A stretch of DNA of 64,000 nucleotides, taken from positions 10,044,001 through 10,108,000 of the forward strand of contig CM033752.1 of NCBI GenBank assembly GCA_019671005.1, in the 5' to 3' direction. The notes below the pieces were generated by a model, which did no database searches, had not been told where the DNA came from, and saw only the letters and a program-made list of their open reading frames with translations. This DNA is from Hibiscus mutabilis. Its lineage: Eukaryota > Streptophyta > Magnoliopsida > Malvales > Malvaceae. A program made the translations under genes and the position numbers. Shown one piece after another: positions 1 through 11,490 of the stretch; the stretch's first letter is position 1; each line of letters opens with the position of its first letter.

Positions 1-3000
1 TTTGTGGCTATTTTCTTGGGTTTAAGGCGTGCATGTCTAAATAAGCTTTACAGTGTACCCGTTGGAATTTTAACCGAGTAAACATTTTTGAAAATGATTT
101 TAAGCTACATAATAATATTTCATAGCCCATAATTAAATATTTTAACTCATAAAATTTGATTTAATATCATTTTTCGTCTATTTTTTAGGGTTTAAGGCTT
201 TACAGTGTACCCGTTGGAATTTTAACCGAGTAAAAAGTTTCGAAATTGAGTTTAAGCTATATAATCATATTCAAAATCCCATAATAAAATATTTTAACTC
301 ATAAAATTGGATTTAATCTTATTTTGTGTCCTTTTTGTTGGGTTTAAAGCGTCCATGTCTAAATGGGTTTTATAGTGGACCCGTTGGAATTTTAATGGAG
401 TAAAAATTTTTGAAAATGAGGTTAAACTATATAATCATATTCAAAAGCCCAAAATCAAATATTTTAACTCGTAAAGTTTCATTTAATCTTATTTCGTGTC
501 TGTTTTGTTAGGTTTAAGGTGTGCATGTCTAAATAGTCTTTATAGTGGACCCGTTGGTATTTTAACCGAGTAAAAATTTCTTACAATGAGGTTAAGCAAT
601 ATAATCATGTTCAAAAGCCCATAACTAAATATTTTAAGTCATAAAATGTGATTTAATCTTATTTTTCGGTCGTTTTATTGGGGTTTAAGGCGAGAATGTT
701 CAAATGGGCTTTATAGTGGACCCATTGAAATTTTAATCGAGTAAGAAGTTCTAAAATTGAGGTTAAGCTATATACTCATGTTCAAAAGCCCATAACTAAA
801 TATTTTAAGTTATAAAATTTGACTTAATCTTATTTTGCAGCAATTTTGTTGGGGTTTAAGGCGTGTATGTTTAAAAGGGCTTTAAAGTGGATCCATTGTA
901 ATTTTAACCGGGTAAAAAGTTTTGAATTTGAGCTTAAGCTATATAATAATTTTTAAAAGCCCATAACAAAATATTTTAACTTATTGAATTCAATTTAATC
1001 TTATTTTTTGGTCATTTTGTTGGGTTTAAGGCGTGCATGTCTAAATGGGCTTTATAGTGGGTCCGTTTGAATTTTATATGAGTAGAAATTTTAGAAAATG
1101 AGGTTAAGCTATATAATCATGTTCAAAAGCACATAAATAAATATTTTAAGTTATAAAATGTGATTTAATCATATTTTTCGGCCGTTTTGTTGGGGTTAAG
1201 GCGTGCATGTGAAAATAGGCTTTATAGTTGACCCGTTGGAATTTTATACGAGTAAAAAGTTTTGAAATTGAGGTTAAGCTATATAATTATATTCAAAAGC
1301 CCATAATCAAGTATTTAACTCAATAAATTTTATTTATTCTTATTTTGTAGCCATTTTGTTGGGTTAAGTCGTGCATGTCAAAATGGGCTTTATAGTGGCC
1401 CGCTGTAATTTTAACCGAGTCAAAATTTCTGAAAATGAGGTTAAGCTATATAATCATGTTCCAAAGCCCATAAATAAATATTTTAAGTCATAAAATTTGA
1501 TTTAATCTTATTTTGTGGCGTTTTGAAGAGTTTAAGGCGTGCATGTCTAAATGGGCTTTACAATGGACCCGTTGGAATTTTAATAGAGTAAAAAGCTTTG
1601 AAATTGATGTTAAGATATATAATCATATTCAAAATCCAATAATAAAATATTTTAACTCATAAAATTTTATTTAATCTTATTTTGTGGTTGTTTTGTTGTG
1701 TTTAAGGCATGCATGTCTAAATGGGCTTTGTAGGGGACCCGTTGGAATTTTAACCGAGAAAAAAGTTCTAAAAATGAGGTTATGCTATATAATCATGTTA
1801 AAAATCCAGTAAATAAATATTTTAAATCATAGAATGTGATTTAATCTAATTTTGCCACCATTTTGTTTGGTGTTTAAGGCGCGCATGTCTAAATGGGCTT
1901 TACAGTGGACCCGTTGGAATTTTAACCGAGTAAAAAGTATTGAAATTGAGGTTAAGCTATATAATCATTTTCAAAAGCCCATAATCAAATATTTTAACTC
2001 ATAAAATAAGATTTAATCTAATTTTGTGGCCATTTTGCTGGGGTTTAAGGCGTGCATGTCTAAATGGGCTTTTCAATGGGCCCGTGGGAATTTTAACAGA
2101 GTAAAAATTTCTGAAAAAGACGTTATGCTATATAATCATGTTCAAAAGCACATAACTAAATATTCTAAGTCATAATATGTCATTTAATCTAATTTTTCAG
2201 CCATTTTGTTGGGGTTTAAGGCGTGCATGTCTAAATGGGCTTTATAGTAGACCCATTGGAATTTTAACTGAGTAAAAAGTTCTAAAATTGATGTTATGCT
2301 ATATAATCATATTCAAAAGCCCATAATCAAATATTTTAAATGATAAAATTTTGATTTAATCTTATTTTGTGATCATTTTGCTGAGTTTAAGGCGTGCATG
2401 TCTAATTAGGCTTTATAGTTGGCCCATTAAAATTTTAACCGAGTAAAAAGTTTTGAATTTGAGGTTAAGCTATATAATCATATTCAAAATCCCATAATAA
2501 AATATTTTAACTCATAAAATTGGATTTGATCTTATTTTGTGCCCATTTTGTTGGGTTTAAGGTGTGCATGTCTAAATCGGCTTTACAGTATACCCGTTGG
2601 AATTTTAACCAAGTAAAAATTTTAGAAAATGAGGTTAAGCTATATAATCATGTTCAAAATCCCATAAATAAATATTTTAAGTCATAAAATGTGATTTAAT
2701 ATTATTTTTTGGCCGTTTTATTGGGGTTTAAGGCATGCTTGTCAAAATGGGCTTTATAGTTGACCCGTTGGAATTTTAAATGAGTAAAAAGTTTTGAAAT
2801 TGAGGTTCAGCTATATAATCATATTCAAAAGCCCATAATCAATTATTTAACTCAATAAATTTGATTTATTCTTATTTTGTGGCCATTTTGTTGGGTTAAG
2901 TCGTGCATGTCAAAATAGGTTTTACAGTGGACCCGCTGCAATTTTAACCTAGTAAAAATTTCTAAAAACGAGGTTAATCTATATAATCATGTTCAAAATC

Positions 3001-5534
3001 CCATAACTAAATATTTTAGGTCATAAAATTTGATTTAATATTATTTTGTGGCGTTTTGAAGGGTTTAAGGCGTGCATGTCTAAATGGGCTTTATAGTGGA
3101 CCCGTTGGAATTTTAATAGAGTAAAAAGTTTTGAAATTGATGCTAAGCTATATAATCATATTAAAAATCCCATAATAAAATTTTTTAACTCATAAAATTT
3201 TATTTAATCTTATTTTATGGTTGTTTTGTTGGGTTTAAGGCGTGCATGTCTAAATGGGCTTTGTAGTGGACCCGTTGGAATTTTAACCGAGTAAAAAGTT
3301 CTGAAAATGAGGTTATGCTATATAATCATGTTAAAAAGCCAGTAAATAAATATTTTAAATCATAGAATGTGATTTAATCTAATTTTGCAGCCATTTTGTT
3401 TGGTGTTTAAGGCGTGCATGTCTAAATGGGCTTTAGAGTGGACCCGTTGGAATTTTAACCGAGTAAAAAGTATTGAAATTGAGGGTAAGTTATATAATCA
3501 TGTTCAAAAGCCCATAATCAAATACTTTAACTCATAAAATATGATTTAATCTAATTTTGTGGCCATTTTGATGGGGTTTAAGGCGTGCATGTCTAAATGG
3601 GCTTTACAATGGACTCGTAGGAATTTTAACAGAGTAAAAATTTCTAAAAATGAGGTTATGCTATATAATCATGTTCAAAAGCACATAACTAAATATTCTA
3701 AGTCATAATATGTGATTTAATCTAATTTTGCAGCCATTGTGTTGGGATTTATGGCGTGCATGTCTAAATGGGCTTTATAGTAGACCCGTTGGAATTTTAA
3801 CCGAGTAAAAAGTTCTAAAATTGATGTTAAGCTATATAATCATATTCAAAAGCCCATAATCAAATATTTTAAATCATAAAATTTGATTTAATCTTATTTT
3901 GTGACCGCTTTGCTGAGTTTAAGGCATGCATGTCTAATTGGGCTTTATAGTTGGCCCGTTAGAATTTTAACCGAGTAAAAAGTTTTGAATTTGAGGTTAA
4001 GCTATATAATCATATTCAAAAGCCCATAATAAAATATTTTAACTCATAAAATTGGATTTAATCTTATTTTGTGCCCATTTTGTTGGGTTTAAGTTGTGCA
4101 TGTCTAAATGGGCTTTATAGTAGACCCGTTGGAATTTTAACCAAGTAAAAATTTCGGAAAATGAAGTTAAGCTATATAATCATGTTCAAAAGCCCATAAA
4201 TAAATATTTTAAGTCATAAAATGTGATTTAATCTTATTTTTTGTCCGTTTTGTTGGGGTTTAAGGCATGCATGTCAAAATGGGCTTTATAGTTGACCCGT
4301 TGGAATTTTAAACGAGTAAAAAGTTTTGAAATTGAGGTTAAGCTATATAATCATATTCAAAAGCCCATAATAAAAAATTTTAACTCAATAAATTTGATTT
4401 AATCTTATTGTGTGCCCATTTTGTTGGGTTTAAGTTGTGCATGTCTAAATGGGCTTTACAGTATAGCCCTTGGAATTTTTACCGAGTAAAAATTTTAGAA
4501 AATGAGGTTAAGCTATATAATCATGTTCCAAAGCCCCTAACTAAATATTTTAGGTCATAAAGTTTGATTTAATCTTATTTTGTGGCATTTTGAAGGGTTA
4601 AGGCATGCATGTCTAAATGGGCTTTACAATGGACCCGTTGGAATTTTAATAGAGTAAAAAGTATTGAAATTGATGTTAAGCTATATAATCATATTAAAAA
4701 GCCCATAATCAAGTATTTAACTCAATAAATTTGATTTATTCTTATTGTGTGGCCATTTTGTTGGGTTTAATGTATGTCAAAATGGGCATTACAGTGGACC
4801 CGTTTTAATTTTAACGTAGTGAAAATTTATTGAAATGTGGTTAAGCTATATAATCATGTTCCAAAGCCCATAACTAAATATTTTAGGTCATAAAATTTGA
4901 TTTAATATTATTTTGTGTCGTTTTGATGGGTTTAAGGCATGCATGTCTAAATGGGCTTTATAGTGGACCCGTTGGAATTTTAATAGAGTAAAAAGTTTTG
5001 AAATTGATGTTAAGATATATAATCATAATAAAAATCCCATAATAAAATATTTCAACTCATTAAATTTTATTTAATCTTATTTTGTGGTTGTTTTGTTAGG
5101 ATTAAGGTGTGCATGTCTAAATGGGCTTTGTAGCGGACTCGTTGGAATTTTAACCGATTAAAAGGTTTTGAAATTGAGTTTAAGCTATATAATCAAATTA
5201 AAAAGCCCATAATCAAATATATTAACTCATAAAATTTGATTTAATCTTATTTTGTGCTCGTTTTGTTGGGGTTTAAGGCGTGCATGTCTGATTGGGCTTT
5301 ACAGTGGACCCGTTTGAATTTTAACCGAGTAAAAAGTTTTGAAATTGAGTTTAAGCTATATAATCATATTCAAAAGCCCATAAAAAAATATTTTAACTCA
5401 TAAAATTGGATTTAATCTTATTTTGTGTCCTTTTTGTTGGGTTTAAAGCGTCCATGTCTAAATGGGCTTTATAGTGGACCCATTGGAATTTAAACCGAGT
5501 AAAAAGTTTTTAAAATGAGGTTAAGCTGTATAAT
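1..5534 (+). repeat. Satellite array A, ~170-bp monomer, forward sense
   Basis: About 32 head-to-tail monomers. The core GGCGTGCATGTCTAAATGGG, or close variants, recurs near 343, 516, 687, 859, 1027, 1198, 1366 and 1533, giving steps of 167-173 bp. Each monomer also carries a TGGACCCGTTGGAATTTTAA block, a CTATATAATCAT block and a CATAAAATTTGATTTAATCT block. The monomer near 188 lacks about 18 bp of the core. The array starts before the window and ends at about 5534, where the repeat breaks off after TTAAGCTGTATAAT. Monomers near 209-355 resemble those at 5301-5455, about 5.09 kb away. No gene is seen. Length and AT-richness match typical plant centromeric satellites, but I cannot name the family. 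Confidence 0.97.
1516..4580 (+). repeat. Nine-monomer higher-order repeat, ~1.53 kb, two full copies
   Basis: Rare variants recur at a fixed distance. GGCGTTTTGAAG is at about 1516 and 3048, with GGCATTTTGAAG at about 4581 (steps of about 1532 and 1533). TTGTTTGGTGTTTAAGG is at about 1863 and 3396. The GCTGAGTTTAAGG variant with CTAATTRGGC is at about 2388 and 3911. Nine monomers of 170 bp give 1.53 kb, so this is a nine-unit HOR rather than monomer-by-monomer spread. A third, rearranged copy begins near 4581; one marker there is displaced by two further monomers (GGGCTTTGTAG at about 1691, 3228 and 5095). Confidence 0.85.
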
Positions 5535-6943
5535 TTATAATAGGTGTTGGCAAGGAAAATTATATTCATATGGGAACAAGAACTACTACTATGGTTGAAA
5601 CCTTATAGTTATCATAACCTTGCTGTGGTCAAATCGGTCATTGTATAAATTCGATAAAATTTATCATTAAAACTATATTTGAACCTTGTGACTAAGCTGT
5701 GCTAAATTATTTAAGCTTGCATCTTACCTCGCTCCGCTAAGATTGAAAGAAGTTTAGAGTTACAAAACTGAGCTTTTGAACCATGCCTTGATTATTTTAA
5801 ACTACCTCACTAATCATTAGCTTACTTTCTTCCTTAGTGTTATTTCAGGGTAAACGTGATATCGATTACTCTTGAGCTTTGATGTGATAACAAGGTTCCA
5901 TAAGTATGTTAGATATTTCACCTTTAGAACACCTAGATGGTGGCACATAGTTAATAAGTTGCATAATTCAATTCAATACCATTAGGCTATGTATGTTATT
6001 AAGTTTGATAAGTATTCATGTTTTGTAATAGGCCTTTATTATTTTCTTGGTGATTGTTTGCTGCATATGATTTTATAGTTAACAAGTTTAGTAATTGTTT
6101 TATAACTTTTTATGCTGGTGATAGATCGAATGTTTACTTATCTTAGAAATAAGGTGATTTATGATGCCATAATGAAATGATATCATAAGAGTTTGGTAGG
6201 ACACTTTATAAATTGAATAAGATTAAAAGTCTTAAACAATATGTATGTTGTGCTAAAAATATGTGTTTGTTGGGTATTTTATATAATATGTTGATTAATT
6301 ATTGCAAGATTCTTAAGTTGTTAGATAATCATGATAATGTATATTGCAAGACTAAAAATGTATATTTTATCACGTGGTAGACCCCAAATAAAAATGATGT
6401 AGTTAGAATTAACAATTTAATGTTAGATTGAGTAATCAACTTTATGTCAATAAATTTTGTATTTGGTTATGCTATGTAAAGGATATTGGTGTCTGGTTAA
6501 ATATGCTTTAAGTATTGTTGTATCCTTTTCCTTGTTTTGAATGGTAGCTATCGCCCTTATGTAAATGGTCTATATTGCCTCATGATTGCTTGTTGTTGAA
6601 GCTATGTTATGCTCGATGTTCGAATACTTGCTATCATGATATTACGTTTGGTTGTAATAAATCTAGTGATCTAAGTACTTAAAAGATAAGGGCTTGTTGC
6701 TAACTAATGGTTGAAGTACTATGTATGTATGTATGTATGTATGCATGTATGTATGTATGTATGTATATGAATTAAGGGCCAAGAGTGGAGCTTTTTTTTA
6801 ATAGTTAAAAAAGCTTTAAATCTCCCTGATTTCTGGTTGCATGCTTAGTCGAGTTTTGTTAAGACTCTTTTGGATTGTTTGGATTTTTGTTTGGTAACAC
6901 TTCTTAATCCGATTTACTCCTAGATCGGGTAAGGGGCGTTACA
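5535..6943 (+). mobile_element. LTR fragment, 3' end of a plant LTR retrotransposon
   Basis: Non-satellite DNA that ends in GGGGCGTTACA at 6933-6943, the usual terminal form of this class of LTR (inverted TGTAACGCCCC ending in CA). The last 51 bp, from GGTAACAC at 6893 to the final CA, have the same spacing as the 3' end of the minus-strand element at 10350-10400. This sets the likely sense as plus. The 5' side is truncated against satellite at about 5535. No open frame of note, no primer site after the end and no target duplication are visible. It holds an ATGT microsatellite. The exact family is not recognised. Confidence 0.65.
6721..6767. repeat. (ATGT)n microsatellite
   Basis: About 11 tandem ATGT units with a single interruption (ATGC near 6741-6744), inside the LTR fragment. 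A simple repeat of this kind will vary in length between accessions. Confidence 0.97.
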
Positions 6944-8022
6944 CCCCCAACTTTACTTAATTTTTGTTTTGGTCACTTATTGAAATTCAACATAATTCTT
7001 CAATCCAATCACTAAATCAGCATGAACAAGCATTAATCTTTCATAAACATCCTTAATTTCACAATTGAATCCCTAAACCCTAACCCTAGCTTGGTGATCG
7101 ATTTGGTGTTTTGAGATTAGAGTAGGATTCAAGCTTAATTCGAGCTAATTTACAACTTAACAGCATGTAATTCATCAAAATCAAACTTAATCCTAACTTA
7201 ATTCTTCAAACCTTGTTTTCTCTCTCTTCAAGAACATAAGCACTTCTTCATAACCATATGTAAAATTACTATCAAAATATAGATAATTGAACATAGATCA
7301 ATTTTTCTTAAATAACCATACCTTGAATCTTACTTTAAACCTTCCAAAAATGCCTTGAAAAAATTTTGTTTTCCTTTTCTTCTTTCTTTTGGAAGCTCAC
7401 GGTAGATGAACAAATTTTTCCTTCCATTTTGACTTTTAATTTTGCTTTATGACTAAACTTGCCACTTGTTTCAAATATGGATTTTTCATTTATTTTATTA
7501 AATCTATCTTTTTAATCCAATGACCACAATTCATCTTATCATGATTCAAGACTAGGATTTAATTTTGACTTGAGAAATTACTAAAATGCCCATGTCACTT
7601 CTAAAATATTTCAAAATTGCCATTAAAGGGAAATAACCAATTTGCCCTCAAGTTTTCATAAATTCATCTAGTTTGCCATTCTATAAAAATTCTAACTAAA
7701 TCTAGCTAGAATCCAACTAAATATATTAAAATATTCATAAAATAAAATTTTAAGAATTTTCCATGGCTTTTGGATTAGTCTCTAAAATTTTCCTTTCGAT
7801 CCGATTATCCGAATATTTTTTCAAACTTTATTGCCTTCGCAAGAAAAATCTAAATAACACGAAAACGCCATTCTTGGGGGTAAACTATTCATTTACGGGG
7901 TTAAAATACACAACTTTTAAAAATTACAATTTGGTCCCTGAACTTTTCCAAAGTTTATACTTCAGCCACAAAACTTTCATAATTTACATTTTGGTCACTA
8001 GCCAAAAATTGAGATATTATAG
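6944..8022. mobile_element. Second LTR-type fragment abutting the first
   Basis: Unique, AT-rich, non-satellite DNA between the end of the first LTR fragment and the restart of the satellite. Near its right end (about 7918-8005) lie three imperfect blocks of about 30 bp built on ATTTGGTCCCTGAACTTTT. A comparable triad occurs at about 13913-13990, close to the 5' end of the minus-sense LTR of the large element. This suggests LTR origin and a likely minus sense. No terminal TG or CA, primer site or target duplication can be identified. An 88-codon open frame at 7763-8029 runs into satellite and shows no protein-like features, so it is not called. Confidence 0.45.
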
Positions 8023-10349
8023 AAAATAGATTAAATCAAATTTTATGAATTAAAATATTTAGTTATGGGCTTTTGAACAATTTTAGAACATCATAACCTC
8101 AATTTTATAACTTTTTACTCGGTTAAAATTCCAATGGGTCAACTGCACGTCTTAAACCCCAACAAAACGCCCAAAATAAGATTAAATAAAATCTTTTGAG
8201 TTAAAATACTTGATTATGAACCCAACAAAACGCCCAAAATAAGATTAAATTATATTTTATGACTTAATATTTTTAGTTATGGGCTTCTGAAAATGATTAT
8301 ATAGATTAAGCTCATTTTCAAAACTTTTTACTCGGTTAAAATTCCAACGGGTCCACTGTAAAGCCCATTTAGACATGCACGCCTTAAACCCAATAAAACG
8401 ACCACAAAATAAGATAAAATCATATTTTATTACATAAAATATTTATTTATGCGGTTTTGAACAAGATTATTCTGCTTAACCTTAATTTTAGAACTTTTTA
8501 CTCGGTTAAAATTCCAACGAGTCCATTGTAAAGCCCATTTAGACATGCAAGCCTTAAAACCAAACAAAACGGCCGAAAATTAAGATTAAATCAAATTTTA
8601 TGACTTATAATATTTAGTTATGGACTTTTGAACATGATTATGTAGCTTAAACTCATTTTTAGAAAATTTTTCTCGGTTAAAATTCCAACGGGTCCATTGT
8701 AAAGCCCATTTAGACATGCATGCCTTAAACCCAATAAAATGGACACAAAATAAGATTAAATCAAATTTTATGAGTTGAAATATTTGATTATGGGCTTTTT
8801 AATATGATTATATAGCTTAAAATCAATTTTAAAAATTTTTACTCAGTTAAAATTCTAACAGGTCCACTATAAAGCCCCTAAATAGATGTACGCCTTAAAC
8901 CCAACAAAACCGAAGAAAAATAAGATTATATCAAATTTTATGACATAAAAAATTTAGTTATGGGCCTTTGAACAAGATTATTCAGCTTAAGTTCAATTTT
9001 AGAACTTTTTACTCGGTAAAAATTCCAACGAGTCCACTATAAAGCCCATTTAGACATTCACGCCTTAAACCCCAAAAAATCTCCCAAAAATAAGATTAAA
9101 TCATATTTTATGACTTAAGATATTTAGTTATGGGCTTTTGAACATGATTATATAGATTAAACTCAATTTAAGAAATTTTTACTCAATTAAAATTCCAACA
9201 GGTCCACTATAAAGCCCATTTAGACATGCACGCCTTAAACACAACAAAACGGCCACAAAATAAGATTAAATCAAATTTTATGAGTTAAAATATTTAATTA
9301 TGGGCTTTTGGATATAATTATATAGCTTAACCTCAATTTCAAAACTTTTAGACATGCACGCCTTAAACCCAACAAAACAGACACAAAATAAGATTAAATC
9401 AATTTTTATGAGTTGAAATATTTGATTATGGGTTTTTGAATATGATTATATAGCTTAACCTTAATTTTAAAACTTTTTACTCAGTTAAAATTCCAACGGG
9501 TCCACTATAAAGCCCATAAATACATGCACGCCTTAAACCCCAACAAAACGGACGAAAAATAAGATTAAATCAAATTTTATGACTTAAAATATTTAGTTAT
9601 GGGCTTTTGAACAAGATTATACAGCTCAACCTCAGTTTTACAACTTTTTACTCGGTTAAAATTCCAACGAGTCTACTATAAAGCCCATTTAGACATTCAC
9701 GCCTTAAACCCCAACAATTCGACCAAAAATAAGATTAAATCTATTTTATGACTTAAGATATGTAGTTGTGGACCTTTGAACATGATTATATAGCATAACC
9801 TGATTTTTAGAAATTTTTACTCGGTTAAAATTCAATGGGTCCACTGTAAAGCCCATTTAGACATGCACGCCTTAAACCCAACAAAACGGCCACAAAATGA
9901 GATTAAATCAAATTTTATGAGTTAAAATATTTGACTATGGGATTTTGAATATGATTATATAGCTTAACCTCAATTTCAAAACTTTTTATTCGGTTAAAAT
10001 TCCAACGGGTCCACTGTGAAGCCCATCTAGACATGCACGCCTTAAACCCCAACAAAATGGATCAAAAATAAGATTAAATCAAAATTTGTGACTTAAAATA
10101 TTTATTTATGGTCTTTTGAACATGATTATATAGCTTAACCTAAATTTTTTAACTTTTTACTCTGTTAAACTTCCAACTGCTCCACTGTAAAGCTCATTTA
10201 GACATGCACGCCTTAAACCCCAACAAAACTACTGAAAAATAAAATTAAATCAAATTTTACGACTTAAAATATTTAATTATGGGCTTTTGAAAATGATTAT
10301 ATAGCTTAACCTCAATTTTAGAACTTTTTACTCTGTTAAAATTCTAAAG
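8023..10349 (-). repeat. Satellite array B, inverted relative to array A
   Basis: The same satellite in the opposite sense: the complement of the array A core, as in TTTAGACATGCACGCCTTAA, recurs from about 8365 to 10215. About 14 monomers. The first part is irregular: AACAAAACGCCCAAAATAAG occurs at 8161 and again at 8223, only 62 bp apart, so one monomer is badly truncated. A second short monomer is seen near 9346, where CAAAACTTTT runs straight into AGACATGCACGCC. The array is interrupted at 10349 by a retrotransposon and resumes in the same sense and register at 14161. Confidence 0.96.
10345..10349. repeat. Left target-site duplication, decayed
   Basis: The five bases before the element are TAAAG. 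In the satellite consensus this position reads CAACG (from ATTCCAACGAG), which is exactly what follows the element at 14161. Both flanks lie in the same satellite register, so five satellite bases are present twice; the left copy differs at two of the five. Confidence 0.7.
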
Positions 10350-10458
10350 TGTAACACCCCTTTCTTGGCCTCGTAGGGAACCTAGTTGGAGTGTGTTACC
10401 GATAGGTAATTCGATGTTCATTATAGTGTTTTATACATTATTTTATGAAGCGTTTAAG
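10350..10458 (-). mobile_element. 3' LTR remnant (109 bp)
   Basis: Aligns with 11070 to about 11180: both begin TRTAACACCCCTT, share GGCCTCGTAGGGAA and GTTTTATACATTATTTTATG, and the match ends at GTTTAAG. Beyond that this copy continues into gag sequence while the long copy continues into LTR sequence. The join at about 10458 is therefore a deletion breakpoint that removed pol and most of this LTR. Confidence 0.8.
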
Positions 10459-10930
10459 TTATAGCTTCTTCAGGGACTGTGAGAATAGTATTCTCCCACC
10501 ATTGGAGTGCCTCGTCGGCCAGCAACGCGAGGGCACACTCTAGCTTGTGTTCATCCGAACACTGTAGCTGCTTGTTCAGGACTCGCAGCATATTATCCAA
10601 CCAGTATTCAGCAATCTCTGGATTGTCATCATCCTGACCGGTAAAGGTATAATCCCGATGATGAGATAGCTTGTCAATAGGGGCTCGAACATATTGGAAA
10701 ACCGGTGCAGTAGGTTGCACAGCCTGCTTGGCTCTCATTGAAGTCATAAATTGTTTGAACATATCAGCCATGTTTAGATAACATTCAGCCTGAACAGTCG
10801 TTGCCTCCGGCTCAGGGTCTTGTACCGAAGGGTTTTACTGTGGTAAAGGGTCTCCACCTCTAATCTCCTCACCATGGGTAGAGGAGCTGATAACATGCTC
10901 GTCTATACGAGCTTTATTAGAGCCAAACAT
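10457..10930 (-). pseudogene. Retrotransposon gag, 5' part, broken
   Basis: The gag polyprotein would form the particle that packages element RNA. Read from the ATG at 10930, the frame begins MFGSNKARIDEH, meets an in-frame stop (TAA, 10837-10835) at codon 32, and stays in the same frame through an internal ATG at 10771 (codon 54). The rest carries a Retrotrans_gag-type signature: FTGQDDDNPEIAEYWLDN, then LRVLNKQLQCSDEHKLECAL, then EALQWWENTILTVPEE. It ends after about 155 codons where it joins LTR sequence, so the C-terminal half and any zinc knuckle are missing. The D-P-x-x-A-E-Y-W-L and W-W-x-x-x patterns are typical of plant Ty3/gypsy gag. The longest uninterrupted stretch is 105 codons. 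Non-functional. Confidence 0.85.
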
Positions 10931-11054
10931 CTATAAGAAAAAGAGCGGATTAGTCGGTAAGTAACAGTATACAATAATAACTCAGAGGTGGCATAATGCA
11001 ATGTGATAACAGTACAATAAACAATATTTTAGTCCTAGAATCGACTAAACTCTA
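10931..11054 (-). other. Retrotransposon leader between primer site and gag
   Basis: About 124 bp between the primer-binding site and the first in-frame gag ATG on the minus strand. No open frame or repeat is seen. It would be the untranslated leader that usually carries packaging signals. Confidence 0.55.
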
Positions 11055-11066
11055 GCTCTAATACCA
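11055..11066 (-). promoter_or_regulatory. Primer-binding site, tRNA-Met type
   Basis: The plus strand reads GCTCTAATACCA; its complement TGGTATTAGAGC differs by one base from TGGTATCAGAGC, the site complementary to the 3' end of initiator tRNA-Met used by many plant LTR elements. It lies three bases from the LTR edge at 11070, on the expected side, and fixes the element's orientation as minus. Confidence 0.85.
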
Positions 11067-11490
11067 CAATATAACACCCCTTCCTGGCCTCGTAGGGAAT
11101 CGGGTCAGAGTGTGTTATCGGAAGGTAATTTGGTATTCGGTACAGTGTTTTATACATTATTTTATGAAGTGTTTAAGGTTTGGTGATTCATGCGATATAA
11201 TAACGTCATGGTAGGGTCTCAGGATTTGGTACATAATTAGTTTTACCAGTTCATGGACCAACTTTAAACTTTTATAATCGTTGGGGACTAAAACATAATT
11301 TTTACCAATTACTGGTTCTTTAAAGAAAATTCATTTTACCAACTTGAAATTAAACTTATAAACAGTAATCCTGTAAAGTTTTAGTGTATTCAGAGATCAT
11401 TTACCCATCCAATTTAGTGTTTCATTATCCCGGGACCATTCTGTAAAAGTCAAATATTCATTTTAATCACATTTAACAGAATTAACTAAC

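Noticed and set aside
6944..6970. Primer-binding site after the first LTR end
   Set aside because: The sequence after 6943 (CCCCCAACTTTAC) does not match tRNA-Met or another common plant primer site, so the LTR is not followed by its own internal region.
7763..8029. 88-codon open frame, plus strand
   Set aside because: Low-complexity AT-rich translation with no domain, crossing from LTR debris into satellite; no sign of selection.
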